Assembly: GCF_019457915.1 (NCBI RefSeq)
Contig: NZ_JAHZSS010000008.1
Coordinates: 95,845-159,844, forward strand
Length of the DNA: 64,000 nt
Direction: 5' to 3'
Source of the DNA: Neiella holothuriorum
Lineage (GTDB): Bacteria; Pseudomonadota; Gammaproteobacteria; Enterobacterales; Neiellaceae
Shown: piece after piece, positions 46,770-61,481 of the stretch
Layout of the letters: every line of letters starts with the position of its first letter
Position numbering within the stretch: position 1 is the first letter of the stretch
Translations under genes and position numbers: made by a program
The notes under the pieces: model-generated
Databases searched by the model: none
Seen by the model: the letters and a program-made list of their open reading frames with translations, nothing else
Told to the model about the DNA's origin: nothing

Positions 46770-46790
46770 AAAAAGCGGGCCGAAGCCCGC
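46770..46790 (-). terminator. Rho-independent terminator between narK and the PP2C-kinase gene
   Basis: On the minus strand GCGGGC, loop TTCG, GCCCGC, then five T. The T-run ends 14 bp before the ATG of the PP2C-kinase gene, so it covers the place where a ribosome binding site would be expected. Confidence 0.9.
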
Positions 46791-46894
46791 GTAAAGGTCA
46801 GTTATCATTGTTATTTATTATGTAGGGTATTCAAGTTATTAAGTGCTCTCCAGCACTTTATTTTTAAGCTTGAAGCTTTCGCAGCTCAGCTGTT

Positions 46895-48367
46895 TTAGTT
46901 CACTTGAATGAGTTCGACGGTGCCGTCTTCGCGTACTTCTGTCATGTGGCCTTCAGGCTCTTCCATTAGCAATAAGCAGACAAAGCCAAGAATCGCTGTA
47001 GCAGCAATCACCAAGAAGAAGGTCGACGCATCAACCATACTGAAAATGGTCAAGTAAGTTACAGCGCCAACATTACCGTAAGCACCTGTCATACCAGCAA
47101 TTTGTCCTGTCAGACGACGTTTGATTAGCGGCACGACTGCGAATACCGCACCTTCACCGGCTTGGACGAAGAACGAGCACGCCATGGCGCAGGCGACGGC
47201 AATCCAAATGGGCCAGGTGGCGTCAATCAAGCTCATGGCAAAGTAACCCACAGCCAATCCAGCGGTCAGAATGAGTAAGGTTTTCTTACGGCCAAACTTG
47301 TCTGAAATTAAACCGCCACCGGGACGAGACATCAGATTCATAAAGGCATAAGCGGAAGCTACAAGGCCGGCGATGACCGGATCTAAGCCGAAGGTATCGG
47401 CAAAGAATAGCGGCAACATCGAGACCACGGCTAACTCTGAGCCAAAGGTGGCAAAGTAGAGAATGTTCAATACCGCCACTTGCTTAAATTTGTACTGGTG
47501 CATTGGCTCAACGGGCTTAACAAAGATCTCTTTGTTAACGCTATAAGCTTTGTATGAGTCGTAGAAAAACAGTGCAGTTAGGCCGATGTAAGTACCGTAG
47601 GCCGCCTCCATGCTAATCAGCGTCACACCTTTAGGCGAGAGTTTCCAAGTGAGCAATGCCAAGGCAAAGTACATGGGTAGTTTCATGACGATCAGGAACC
47701 AGAAATCGCCTTTGCTGGTGACTTCCATTCCGCCGATTTTCTTCGGTCGGAAATAGGTTGAACCCTTTGGTGTATCAGAAACAGTGTTGTAGTAAACAAA
47801 ACCCCAAATAATGCTCAGCACGCCGGTGGTGGCAACGGCATAGCGCCAGCCTTCATCGCCGCCATACCAAAGAGCGATCATGGGCAGCAACATAGAACCT
47901 GCGGCAGAACCGAAATTACCCCAGCCGCCATAAACACCTTCTGCCGTGCCCAGTTCGTTGTGTGGGAACCACTCTGACACCATGCGAATACCAATCACGA
48001 AACCAGCGCCAATGAAGCCTAATAGCAAACGCGATAACGCTGCCATTTCAAAGGTAGTGGCGGACGCAAACATAAAACATGGAATGGAGCAGAGGATCAG
48101 CAAAGCAGAGTAGGTTTTGCGCGGGCCGAAGGCATCGGTCAACATCCCGATGATGATTCGTGCCGGAATAGTCAACGCCACGTTTAGGATCAACAGGGTT
48201 TTTAACTGACTACCGGTTAAACCCAGCGAATCGCCAATGGCTTTGAGCAATGGCGCGTGGTTAAACCAAACGAAAAAGGTAATAAAAAAGGCGATCCAAC
48301 TCATGTGCAGGATCTTCATTTTTCCTGCCATCGAGAACAGGTTGAACTTGCTTGTGTTATCCATCAT
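46895..48367 (-). CDS. narK: Nitrate/nitrite transporter, NarK/NasA type
   Basis: MFS transporter of 490 residues with twelve membrane helices. Both nitrate-signature glycine motifs are present: [12 protein letters not shown] and [12 protein letters not shown]. It imports nitrate (or exchanges nitrate and nitrite) for the assimilatory reductases. It follows nirB and nirD on the same strand with a 185-bp gap that holds a hairpin, so it may have a promoter of its own. A terminator ends its transcript before the PP2C-kinase gene. No assimilatory nitrate reductase gene (nasA) is in the window, so that step must be encoded elsewhere. Confidence 0.94.
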   Translation of the reverse strand: MMDNTSKFNLFSMAGKMKILHMSWIAFFITFFVWFNHAPLLKAIGDSLGLTGSQLKTLLILNVALTIPARIIIGMLTDAFGPRKTYSALLILCSIPCFMFASATTFEMAALSRLLLGFIGAGFVIGIRMVSEWFPHNELGTAEGVYGGWGNFGSAAGSMLLPMIALWYGGDEGWRYAVATTGVLSIIWGFVYYNTVSDTPKGSTYFRPKKIGGMEVTSKGDFWFLIVMKLPMYFALALLTWKLSPKGVTLISMEAAYGTYIGLTALFFYDSYKAYSVNKEIFVKPVEPMHQYKFKQVAVLNILYFATFGSELAVVSMLPLFFADTFGLDPVIAGLVASAYAFMNLMSRPGGGLISDKFGRKKTLLILTAGLAVGYFAMSLIDATWPIWIAVACAMACSFFVQAGEGAVFAVVPLIKRRLTGQIAGMTGAYGNVGAVTYLTIFSMVDASTFFLVIAATAILGFVCLLLMEEPEGHMTEVREDGTVELIQVN

Positions 48368-48458
48368 CAGGGCCTTGTTACTATCAATTTTTTAGTTGTA
48401 ATCGTATTGCTCACTCCCCTTTCGACAAGCGCCAGGAGAGCGGCATTTATTGTATTGT

Positions 48459-48483
48459 TCGCCCCTCGGTAAGCTCAGGGCGA
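48459..48483. repeat. REP-like hairpin between nirD and narK
   Basis: TCGCCC and GGGCGA close a hairpin of about 25 bp. Its minus-strand wording (CGCCCTGAGCTTACCGAG) resembles the REP-type palindromes scattered in many gammaproteobacterial genomes. It may protect the nirBD mRNA. Confidence 0.4.
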
Positions 48484-48552
48484 TAGTTGTTATTCTGATT
48501 TTATTGGGATTGCGCTCGGCCTTAGATCCTTGGCACGAACGCATCAACGCTA

Positions 48553-48882
48553 TTAAGCGGCCACTTCGACCTGACCTTCGGTGACTCGCACTGGATAGGT
48601 GGCAATGGTCACCTCGTCGTCATCCAGACAAACACCATCGTTCAGACGGAAGCGTTGTTTCAGTAGTGGCGACGCAACGTATAAGGCGCCGTTTGTTTCG
48701 CCAATCAATCCTCGTGACAACACGCTGGCTTTGCCGAATGGGCAGACGTTAGAAATGGCAAATAACTCGCCACTACCCGCCACTTTAAAAATGGCCACAT
48801 GCTCGTTGCCAACTTTGGCGCAAATCCCGGTATCTGGTATCAGTACCGATTCGTCGCAAACTGAAATCCAAGAATCACTCAT
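48553..48882 (-). CDS. nirD: Nitrite reductase (NAD(P)H) small subunit
   Basis: Small partner of NirB, 109 residues with a Rieske-like fold. It lacks the Rieske Cys-His ligands (NVCPFGKASVLSRG in place of CxH), as is usual for NirD. It probably helps NirB fold or work rather than carrying an Fe-S cluster. AGGAG lies before the start, and nirB ends 32 bp upstream, so the two are one operon. Confidence 0.95.
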   Translation of the reverse strand: MSDSWISVCDESVLIPDTGICAKVGNEHVAIFKVAGSGELFAISNVCPFGKASVLSRGLIGETNGALYVASPLLKQRFRLNDGVCLDDDEVTIATYPVRVTEGQVEVAA

Positions 48883-48914
48883 TTGTTATTGCTCCTAATT
48901 CTTAATTTGCGGGC

Positions 48915-51473
48915 TTAATCTACTAATTCGATGGCTGGGATGGCTTGCTCACCACCTGGGAAACCACGTTTTTCAGCTTCACTCGCTGGCCGACGTTGAC
49001 CGCGTTCTTCGACGTATGCCAGATTTTCATCGGGGGCATCTGAGTTGATGAAATGAGCAAAGCGCTTCAAGCGTTCAGGGCTTTCGATGGTTTTCTTCCA
49101 CTCACACTCGTAAGTGTCGATAACCCGCGACATGTCTTCTTCTAAGTTGTCACAAATGCCAAGCTTATCGTTGATGATGACGTCTTTGAGGTAGTCTAAG
49201 CCGCCTTCAAGGTTTTCCATCCAAACCGAGGTACGCTGCAAACGGTCTGCGGTATGGCAATAGAACATGTAGAAACGGTCAATGTATTTGATGAGGGTTT
49301 CATCATCGAGATCCGTGGCAAACAAGTCTGCATGGCGAGGACGCATGCCGCCGTTGCCGCACAGGTAGAGGTTCCAGCCTTTATCTGTCGCAATTACACC
49401 AACATCTTTGGATTGAGCTTCGGCACATTCACGGGTACAACCCGAGACCGCCATTTTGACTTTATGAGGGGTTCGCATGCCCTTGTAACGCATCTCCAGT
49501 AAAATCGCCATCGATACAGAATCAAGCATGCCGTAACGACACCAAGTGCTGCCGACGCAAGATTTTACGGTACGTAGCGACTTACCGTAGGCGTGACCCG
49601 TTTCAAAACCAGCATCGACCAAACGCTTCCAAATCGGAGGCAGTTCGTGCAACTGGGCACCAAATAAGTCGATGCGCTGACCACCGGTCAGTTTGGTGTA
49701 TAGGTTATAGTCGCGGGCAATCTCACCAATGACAATCAGGCCTTCAGGTGTGACTTCACCCGCAGCCATACGCGGCACAATTGAATAAGTACCGTCTTTT
49801 TGCATGTTGCCAAGGAATACGTCGTTGGTATCTTGCAGTGGCAAATGCTCGTCTTTCAGCACGTATTCGTTCCACTGCGTGGCTAGCATCGAAGCTACGG
49901 CTGGCTTACAGATTTCACAACCGTGGCCTTGGCCATGATCGCTTAGAAGTTGTTGGAAGCTGGTGTATTTCTTCGTGCGAACAATATCGAACAGTTCTTG
50001 GCGGCTGTAATCAAAGTGCGCACAGATGTTGTTGTTGACCTCAACACCCATTTTCTCAAGCTCGGCGTTCAATACTTGACCAACCATGGCAGCACAACCA
50101 CCACAGCCAGTGCCGGCGCCTGTGCACGACTTGAGATCGGCAACGGTTTGATTACCGGCATGAATGGATTCAATCAAATCACCTTTGGTGACATCCAAAC
50201 AAGAACAGATTTGGGCTTCATCAGGCAGGGCATCCACGCCCATGCCGCCCGCTTCACCGTCGCTAACCGGTAAGATCAAGGTCTCTGGGTTACTCGGTAA
50301 ATCCATACCTGTAAGCATGATGGGCAGCAGCGTACCGTAATCGCTGGTGTCGCCTACCATGACCGCACCCAATAGTTTCTTGTTATCGGCCGACACGATA
50401 AGGCGCTTGTAAATTTGCTCGGCACCATTGCTGTAGACATAGCTTAAGCTGCCCTGTGTATTACCGTGGGCATCGCCGATGCTGCCTACTTCCACGCCGA
50501 GTAGTTTCAGCTTGGTGCTCATATCAGCACCTTCAAATGTATCGTCGCCACCTGTTAAGTGAGATACAGCAACTTTTGCCATGCTGTAACCAGGGGCGAC
50601 CAGACCAAAGATCCGGTTATTCCAGAGAGCACACTCACCTATTGCATAGATGTCCGGATCTGAGGTCTGGCATTCGTTGTTGATGACGATGCCGCCGCGT
50701 TCGCCGATGTCTAAATCGAACTGACGAGCAAGTTCATCTTGCGGACGAATACCGGCCGAGAACAAAATCATGTCTGTTTCTAGGTGAGTACCGTCTGCGA
50801 ATTCCATGCGATAGCGATTGTCTTGGCCATCGACAATGTTCTGGGTGGCTTTACCGGTATGAACCTGCACACCAAGCGCTTCAATTTTTGAGCGCAGTAA
50901 ATTACCGCCGGCTTCATCAAGCTGAACGGCCATGAGGCGCGGCGCAAACTCAACCACGTGTACTTCAAGACCAAGGTTTTTCAGCGCGTTGGCCGCTTCT
51001 AAACCAAGTAATCCTCCACCAACAACCACGCCAATACGGCTTTGTTTCGCCGAAGCCGTCATCGCTTCTAAATCTTCAATGGTGCGGTAGACCAAACAGT
51101 GTGGCTGATCATTACCAGGGATTGGCGGTACGAATGGGTATGAACCCGTTGCTAAAATCAGCTTGTCGTACGACTCCACATCACCTTTTTCGGTGGTTAT
51201 GGTTTTGGCGGCTTTATCGATGCCTGTGACTTTATCGTTCAACAAATAGCGAACGCCACGCTCGTCATAATATTGCGGCGTGGTCATGGCTAAATCTTCG
51301 GCAGTGCTGCCTGAGAAATACGCACTAAGTTGCACCCGGTCGTAGGCAAGGCGTGGCTCTTCCGAAAAGGTGGTGATCTCATATTGGTCGCCCTTGGTAT
51401 CGTTTACCAAGGTATCAATAAATTTATGGCCGACCATGCCGTTACCGACAACGACGATCTTTTGCTTGCTCAT
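48915..51473 (-). CDS. nirB: Nitrite reductase (NAD(P)H) large subunit
   Basis: Cytoplasmic assimilatory siroheme enzyme of 852 residues that reduces nitrite to ammonium with six electrons from NAD(P)H. It has an N-terminal FAD/NAD(P) reductase domain (VVVGNGMVGHKFID near residue 5). Next is a [2Fe-2S] BFD-like cluster with C423, C425, C457 and C460. The C-terminal siroheme-[4Fe-4S] domain has ligands C639, C645, C679 and C683. AGAGG lies in front of the start. A sigma-54 promoter and NtrC-like sites lie about 170-330 bp upstream, so expression should rise under nitrogen limitation. Confidence 0.97.
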   Translation of the reverse strand: MSKQKIVVVGNGMVGHKFIDTLVNDTKGDQYEITTFSEEPRLAYDRVQLSAYFSGSTAEDLAMTTPQYYDERGVRYLLNDKVTGIDKAAKTITTEKGDVESYDKLILATGSYPFVPPIPGNDQPHCLVYRTIEDLEAMTASAKQSRIGVVVGGGLLGLEAANALKNLGLEVHVVEFAPRLMAVQLDEAGGNLLRSKIEALGVQVHTGKATQNIVDGQDNRYRMEFADGTHLETDMILFSAGIRPQDELARQFDLDIGERGGIVINNECQTSDPDIYAIGECALWNNRIFGLVAPGYSMAKVAVSHLTGGDDTFEGADMSTKLKLLGVEVGSIGDAHGNTQGSLSYVYSNGAEQIYKRLIVSADNKKLLGAVMVGDTSDYGTLLPIMLTGMDLPSNPETLILPVSDGEAGGMGVDALPDEAQICSCLDVTKGDLIESIHAGNQTVADLKSCTGAGTGCGGCAAMVGQVLNAELEKMGVEVNNNICAHFDYSRQELFDIVRTKKYTSFQQLLSDHGQGHGCEICKPAVASMLATQWNEYVLKDEHLPLQDTNDVFLGNMQKDGTYSIVPRMAAGEVTPEGLIVIGEIARDYNLYTKLTGGQRIDLFGAQLHELPPIWKRLVDAGFETGHAYGKSLRTVKSCVGSTWCRYGMLDSVSMAILLEMRYKGMRTPHKVKMAVSGCTRECAEAQSKDVGVIATDKGWNLYLCGNGGMRPRHADLFATDLDDETLIKYIDRFYMFYCHTADRLQRTSVWMENLEGGLDYLKDVIINDKLGICDNLEEDMSRVIDTYECEWKKTIESPERLKRFAHFINSDAPDENLAYVEERGQRRPASEAEKRGFPGGEQAIPAIELVD

Positions 51474-51640
51474 AATTTGGCCTCTAGGTCTGTTTCTTGT
51501 TATGACATGTGCGAGAAATGTTTGGAAAATGCAGGCTCGTCACTCGCCTTGATGAGGCGGAGTTATGAGTGAGGTTGGTTACGTCGTTGGAACCGGAGGG
51601 TACTGAATTGGTGAATCTCAGTACGATTCGCACACACTTA
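51474..51640 (-). other. nirB 5' leader
   Basis: About 165 bases between the predicted sigma-54 transcript start and the nirB ATG, long for a simple leader. It contains the hairpin GTACTGA/TCAGTAC (51600-51624) and a second CGCCT/AGGCG hairpin (about 51545-51560). No clear T-run follows. Such leaders can be targets of nitrate-responsive antiterminators (NasR/NasT type); this is inference. Confidence 0.4.
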
Positions 51641-51650
51641 TCATGGACAA

Positions 51651-51667
51651 AGCAAAACAGGTGCCAA
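51651..51667 (-). promoter_or_regulatory. Sigma-54 promoter of nirBD
   Basis: On the minus strand TTGGCACCTGTTTTGCT matches the consensus TGGCAC-N5-TTGCT. The GG and GC elements are exactly 10 bp apart, as required for RpoN. Transcription should start near 51640. Confidence 0.85.
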
Positions 51668-51727
51668 TCTAACCTTGAACTATTTGTTGCTTATTAAATA
51701 CATTTAAAACAACAGATTGAAGATTAT

Positions 51728-51744
51728 TGCACCAACTTGGTGAA
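51728..51744. promoter_or_regulatory. NtrC-like enhancer site 1
   Basis: TGCACCAACTTGGTGAA matches the NtrC consensus TGCACC-N5-GGTGCA in all but one arm position. It is centred about 95 bp upstream of the predicted nirB start point, a normal enhancer distance. Confidence 0.75.
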
Positions 51745-51783
51745 GTTAACCAAAAGCTGAATCTAAGTTTTTTATAGTGCAAT

Positions 51784-51800
51784 TGGATCATGTTGGTGCG
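51784..51800. promoter_or_regulatory. NtrC-like enhancer site 2 (weaker)
   Basis: TGGATCATGTTGGTGCG has a good right arm (GGTGC) and a poorer left arm. It lies 56 bp further upstream than site 1; NtrC enhancers usually come in pairs. Confidence 0.5.
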
Positions 51801-51872
51801 TTTGGCGGATATTTGGCTGCGCACTCGATTGGTGCTTCGGGGGAATACGGTCGTTTACGGTATGGCGCCCAT

Positions 51873-51908
51873 AAAAAATGCCGCCGGACGTAAGCGTCGG
51901 GCGGCATT
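51873..51908 (-). terminator. Terminator of the DUF3718 gene
   Basis: On the minus strand AATGCCGCCCGACG pairs with CGTCCGGCGGCATT (one mismatch) around loop CTTA, followed by six T. Confidence 0.92.
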
Positions 51909-51963
51909 GATAGAACATTGCTTTGGGTGTCTGCAGTCTGTTGACTGCAGCCAGCCATTTTAC

Positions 51964-52290
51964 TTATAGGCTAGCGAGTTCTTGAATTTCTACGTGGCCT
52001 TCTTGCAGTGAACGAATGTAGTTAGCAATTTCGTCAGCGCCATTCTCTGCTGCAAACGTACCGATGTCTTCACCGTTGCAAACCACTTTATCAGCAACGT
52101 CTTGTAGATCTAAGCGGTAAGACTTAACAACTTTTTTGAAGTTCATTGTTTTGTTGCTCAGGCTTGTGTGGCAAACATCCTGCAACGCTTTCTCTACCAC
52201 TGGGTTCATAGACGCTTTTGATGGAGCAGAAATCAGAAGAACGAAAGTAGTGACCATGCCGACCAAAGTAGTGATAGTTAATTTTTTCAT
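51964..52290 (-). CDS. Small secreted DUF3718 protein
   Basis: A 108-residue protein with a cleavable signal peptide (about 1-26, ending ISAPSKA). The mature part matches DUF3718, a small periplasmic family of unknown role. Two conserved cysteines (VCHT and VVCNGEDI) may form a disulfide. The start at 52290 (MKKLTITT) is chosen because AGAGG lies upstream and the signal peptide begins there; an earlier ATG would add 16 residues. It is a single gene with a strong terminator and a very A/T-rich upstream region. Confidence 0.85.
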   Translation of the reverse strand: MKKLTITTLVGMVTTFVLLISAPSKASMNPVVEKALQDVCHTSLSNKTMNFKKVVKSYRLDLQDVADKVVCNGEDIGTFAAENGADEIANYIRSLQEGHVEIQELASL

Positions 52291-52803
52291 TGCCTGTACC
52301 TCTAAAATGCTTGATTGAACATTTAAGCAAGCCCACAATCTTTTTGCTCAAATGCGTTAGTTAATTTGTAAGTTATCTCGTTTGCTGAGTAACTCTGATG
52401 GGCTTACTTTAAAGCGATAAAAAAAGTTTTTAAACATATAAAAACTAATCTCAAATATTAGATTATAAATATCAAAAAACACAATAATTATAAAAAACAA
52501 ATATTTAACGTAATTTAAGTGTTATTTTAAGTAATGTTTGGGTGGTTATTTTTATGGTTTTCGATGATGAGTTTTTTTGATTAAAAAAACTTATGAAAAG
52601 CTTGTGTGATCGTGATCTCGGAATTAGGCGTTTTGGCGGTATTTTAGTCACACGAACGTAACATTCGATTGATGTTTCAATGCGGCAATGGGTAACGTCC
52701 AGCATTTTTACGATGGCTTTCTCTCATTGCTTTTGCTGGGATTCGAACTTAGGCTTTGCCGTTAGCACCTTTTAATGTTTAAACCTGTCAAAAGGAAGTC
52801 CAA
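52291..52803. other. A/T-rich intergenic region
   Basis: 513 bp without a gene. The part from about 52410 to 52530 is extremely A/T-rich, with runs of A and T, unlike the rest of the window. It lies between the divergent DUF3718 and alginate-lyase-like genes and probably holds both promoters; it may also bind H-NS/MvaT-like proteins. A 66-codon minus-strand frame inside it looks spurious. Confidence 0.6.
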
Positions 52804-54054
52804 GTGGCGAGTCGGCTTTATCTTCGCGTACTACTAGTCGTGATTGCTTTAACGTGCGGTACAAGTGGCGTCTATGCTGCACCGCCCTTTGTGTTGATTG
52901 ACCAAGTACAGCTTGCGCAGCTTAATGACCAGGTTAAATCGAACCAGCTCAATACGGCACAGCAGGCGTTGATAAACGCCTTGATTGAAAGGGCCGATAC
53001 CCTATTAGATGATGATAACCCGACGGTTATGAGCAAATCGTTATTGCCGCCGACAAACGACAAGCATGATTATCTAAGTATTTCTCGTTATTGGTGGCCT
53101 AACCCTGAGACCCAAGATGGTTTACCGTGGATCCGTAAGGACGGCCAAACCAACCCGGACACTCAGACCGACGCGGTTGACCGTAAAAGCCTAGGGCGCA
53201 TGACGAAGGGCGTGAAACTACTTGCGTTGGCCTACTTTTTTAGTGGCGATGAAAAATATGCCCAAAAAGCCACCGCAATGGTACAAACCTGGTTTATTAA
53301 TGATGCGACTCGGATGAATCCACATTTGTCCTACGCGCAAAGTGTACCGGGTAACCCCAAAAGTCGTCGCTCAGGGATCTTAGATGGCCGACTGATTCCC
53401 GAACATGTCCTCGATGCAATCAGCTTAATCACGCCTTCGCCTCATTGGCAAGACAGTGACCAGCAGGCATTGAACCAATGGCTGACGGCATACCTTCGTT
53501 GGTTAACCGATAGCAAGGTCGGCAAACAGGGGGCTCTGCAAACCAATAACCACGGCTCTTGGTATAATTTTCAAATTGCCGCATTGTCATATTACTTGGG
53601 CCATAACAACACCTTGACTGCGGTGGTTGCTAAAACCAAGCAAAGCTTAGATCAGCAATTTGATGAGCAAGGCGCGCAAGCCCACGAGATCAAGCGAACG
53701 CGGTCATTTTTCTACAGTACCTTTAATTTACGAGCGCTGGTGTCGGTTGCCATTGTGGCTGATAAAGCGGGCCTGCCATTCTGGCATTACCAAACCGAAG
53801 CTGGCCGTAGCTTACAACTCGGTATTGATTACCTAACGCCAGTCGCCAAAGGAAAGACTTGGCCGCACCCTGCGAAGGCCGTGAAGTTAAGTGACTTGGC
53901 AATTGTATTAAGTGAGTTGGCGCAGTATTACCCGCAGACGGATTACGCCAACTTACTCAAATCAATGGCGGAAGAGGGGCCAACTAAGCTGAAGTGGAGC
54001 GATTTAAAAGCGCCGCTGATCCGCCACCCAGAGCTGATCCTGACCGTCAATTAG
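52804..54054 (+). CDS. PL5-like alginate lyase family protein
   Basis: A 416-residue protein with a signal peptide (about 1-25) and an alpha-toroid domain of the alginate-lyase family. It has the WWPNP and YAQSVPGN stretches and the catalytic N248-N249-H250 (TNNHGSWYN), as in PL5 enzymes. It probably cuts alginate or another uronate polymer in the periplasm. The start is GTG at 52804, preceded by AAAAGGAAG. No other alginate gene is nearby, so the substrate is inferred from family only. Confidence 0.87.
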   Translation: MASRLYLRVLLVVIALTCGTSGVYAAPPFVLIDQVQLAQLNDQVKSNQLNTAQQALINALIERADTLLDDDNPTVMSKSLLPPTNDKHDYLSISRYWWPNPETQDGLPWIRKDGQTNPDTQTDAVDRKSLGRMTKGVKLLALAYFFSGDEKYAQKATAMVQTWFINDATRMNPHLSYAQSVPGNPKSRRSGILDGRLIPEHVLDAISLITPSPHWQDSDQQALNQWLTAYLRWLTDSKVGKQGALQTNNHGSWYNFQIAALSYYLGHNNTLTAVVAKTKQSLDQQFDEQGAQAHEIKRTRSFFYSTFNLRALVSVAIVADKAGLPFWHYQTEAGRSLQLGIDYLTPVAKGKTWPHPAKAVKLSDLAIVLSELAQYYPQTDYANLLKSMAEEGPTKLKWSDLKAPLIRHPELILTVN

Positions 54055-54076
54055 CGTTCATTTATTTCAGCCCAAC

Positions 54077-54104
54077 AAAAAGCCCGCAATTCAGCGGGCT
54101 TTTT
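54077..54104. terminator. Bidirectional terminator between the PL5 gene and gltD
   Basis: AAAAAGCCCGC and GCGGGCTTTTT around loop AATTCA. It serves both convergent genes. Confidence 0.94.
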
Positions 54105-54126
54105 CGTTCTGTTTCTGGTGAGCCGT

Positions 54127-60014
<5,888 letters not shown>

Positions 60015-60279
60015 CTAACTTCTCCTCGCTGGCTAAGCAAGCGTTACTATTTTAGTTGGACAATTTTTGCTCAGAGTAGTTTTTATTTGCGCAAAATAGC
60101 TCCAAGGGGAACCTGACAAATTAATCCGAAATTTGAGCTGGGTCAATAAAAACGTATTGCGGAGCTTTGCTGTGAGTCGAATAGATCAATGAAATTAATG
60201 ACTGATTATGCACATATAATAACTTTTGTGCATAAGTAGGCATTATTGGGTGGTTTTAGAGAATTCGGTGATTAACTAC
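60015..60279. promoter_or_regulatory. gltB upstream region with perfect inverted repeat
   Basis: TTATGCACA (60206-60214) and TGTGCATAA (60227-60235) form a perfect 9-bp inverted repeat 12 bp apart, about 200 bp upstream of gltB. It may be a regulator site (E. coli gltBD is controlled by Lrp among others), but it fits no consensus I can name with certainty. Confidence 0.45.
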
Positions 60280-60326
60280 AAAAACGCCCCATGTTGACGC
60301 TGATTTCGTCAGACCATGAGGCGTTT
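60280..60326 (-). terminator. Terminator of folE2
   Basis: On the minus strand AAACGCC pairs with GGCGTTT in a long hairpin with inner CATG and TGACG stems, ending in five T. It lies 22 bp after the folE2 stop. Confidence 0.8.
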
Positions 60327-60348
60327 CAGATGATAGGGCTAGTTGATG

Positions 60349-61275
60349 CTAGGCGGTGTAACCGTTCGCCAAGCCTTTTACGGTAACTGCGGATGCATCA
60401 TGGGCATGCAAACTTTCTAAATGATCGACCCGCAACCAGAAATCGGCTGCTGCGTCGAATTGATTTAAATGGTGCTTAAGACGGCGTGCGGCATCTTCAC
60501 AGAACATCAGGTTTTGGCCATTAAGACGGGCAAATTCTTGCTCATCTTCGCGCTTAACCGCTGCCTGTACCGGCGTTTTTAGCGCATCCTCAATATGATC
60601 TATCAAGGCGCAGATAGGCAGTTCATTGGCATCCGCGGCTAATTTAATTTTGACCTGAGCCAAGCTGCGTTGGCTGTGAGGTGTTGCCACAATGCCTTGC
60701 GTTGTGCCCAACCATTGATGCACGGTTTCGCTATCAACCTTGTCTTCAGCCCCAAAGCGATCGCTAAAGGCTTGCTGGATCAGTTGGCGAGCGAGTGCCG
60801 CTGAGCAAGGGCAGGTTGATGAATACGGCACAGTAACCTGCAACTCAATATCAATGCCGGTGGTTGTCAAACGACCTTCAATCATCACCGGATAGGCTTT
60901 CCAACCTTTTTTACCACTGATTAAGCTGGCGCGCTGCAAGTGATAGTCAAACGCAAAACGCACGCGGCCTTGATCGCTTAAGTCGTCATGGCTTTCAATG
61001 AAGTCCGTTAGCAATAAACGCAGCGTTTCTGTGGTTAACGACGATTCGTTAGAAAGTTGCTCGAGAAGCAAGTACAGCCGAGACATATGAATGCCCTTGG
61101 CCTTGGGTTGAACCAAGTTGACCATGGCTTCGACTTTGGCGGCAACCTGACGCGGAGCTCCCTCATCGGCCTGTACCATCAAAGGTACTTCGATTTGGCT
61201 CATCCCAACCCAATCCAGTGTCCCTTCCAGGCTGGCATTTGTTTGGTGAGCAATGTCAGGCATTACTTTTGGCAT
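60349..61275 (-). CDS. folE2: GTP cyclohydrolase FolE2 (type IB)
   Basis: Converts GTP to dihydroneopterin triphosphate, the first step to folate, in a metal-flexible version that can replace zinc-dependent FolE. The protein is 308 residues. [10 protein letters not shown] holds the conserved cysteines (C155, C157). The start at 61275 (MPKVMPDIA) fits the family, with TGGGG upstream. folE2 is often repressed by Zur, but no convincing Zur box was found. The gene is divergent from arcB. Confidence 0.95.
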   Translation of the reverse strand: MPKVMPDIAHQTNASLEGTLDWVGMSQIEVPLMVQADEGAPRQVAAKVEAMVNLVQPKAKGIHMSRLYLLLEQLSNESSLTTETLRLLLTDFIESHDDLSDQGRVRFAFDYHLQRASLISGKKGWKAYPVMIEGRLTTTGIDIELQVTVPYSSTCPCSAALARQLIQQAFSDRFGAEDKVDSETVHQWLGTTQGIVATPHSQRSLAQVKIKLAADANELPICALIDHIEDALKTPVQAAVKREDEQEFARLNGQNLMFCEDAARRLKHHLNQFDAAADFWLRVDHLESLHAHDASAVTVKGLANGYTA

Positions 61276-61481
61276 TAAAAACCCCACAGAATCTAACGCG
61301 CCATTGGCTCAATAGCGCAATGGTATAAATTGGTTGTTTGGCTAAAAAGGGCACACTTTATATCACGAACTGTGAGCGACTTCATGTGTTTTGCCATGTT
61401 AGTCTTATTTCGTCTGTATTGGCGCAACTCCAGTTCAGGTTGCTTGGGTATACTCAGTTTTTTATTTTTGCGGGATGATCA

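Noticed and set aside
52505..52705. Minus-strand 66-codon frame in the A/T-rich gap
   Set aside because: No ribosome binding site and low-complexity composition; explained by A/T bias.
61288..61360. Possible Zur box upstream of folE2 (AATGGTATAA-like)
   Set aside because: Only one half resembles the consensus; the other arm does not pair.
61440..61460. TATACT as an arcB -10 box
   Set aside because: No acceptable -35 element or extended -10 is found at the right distance.
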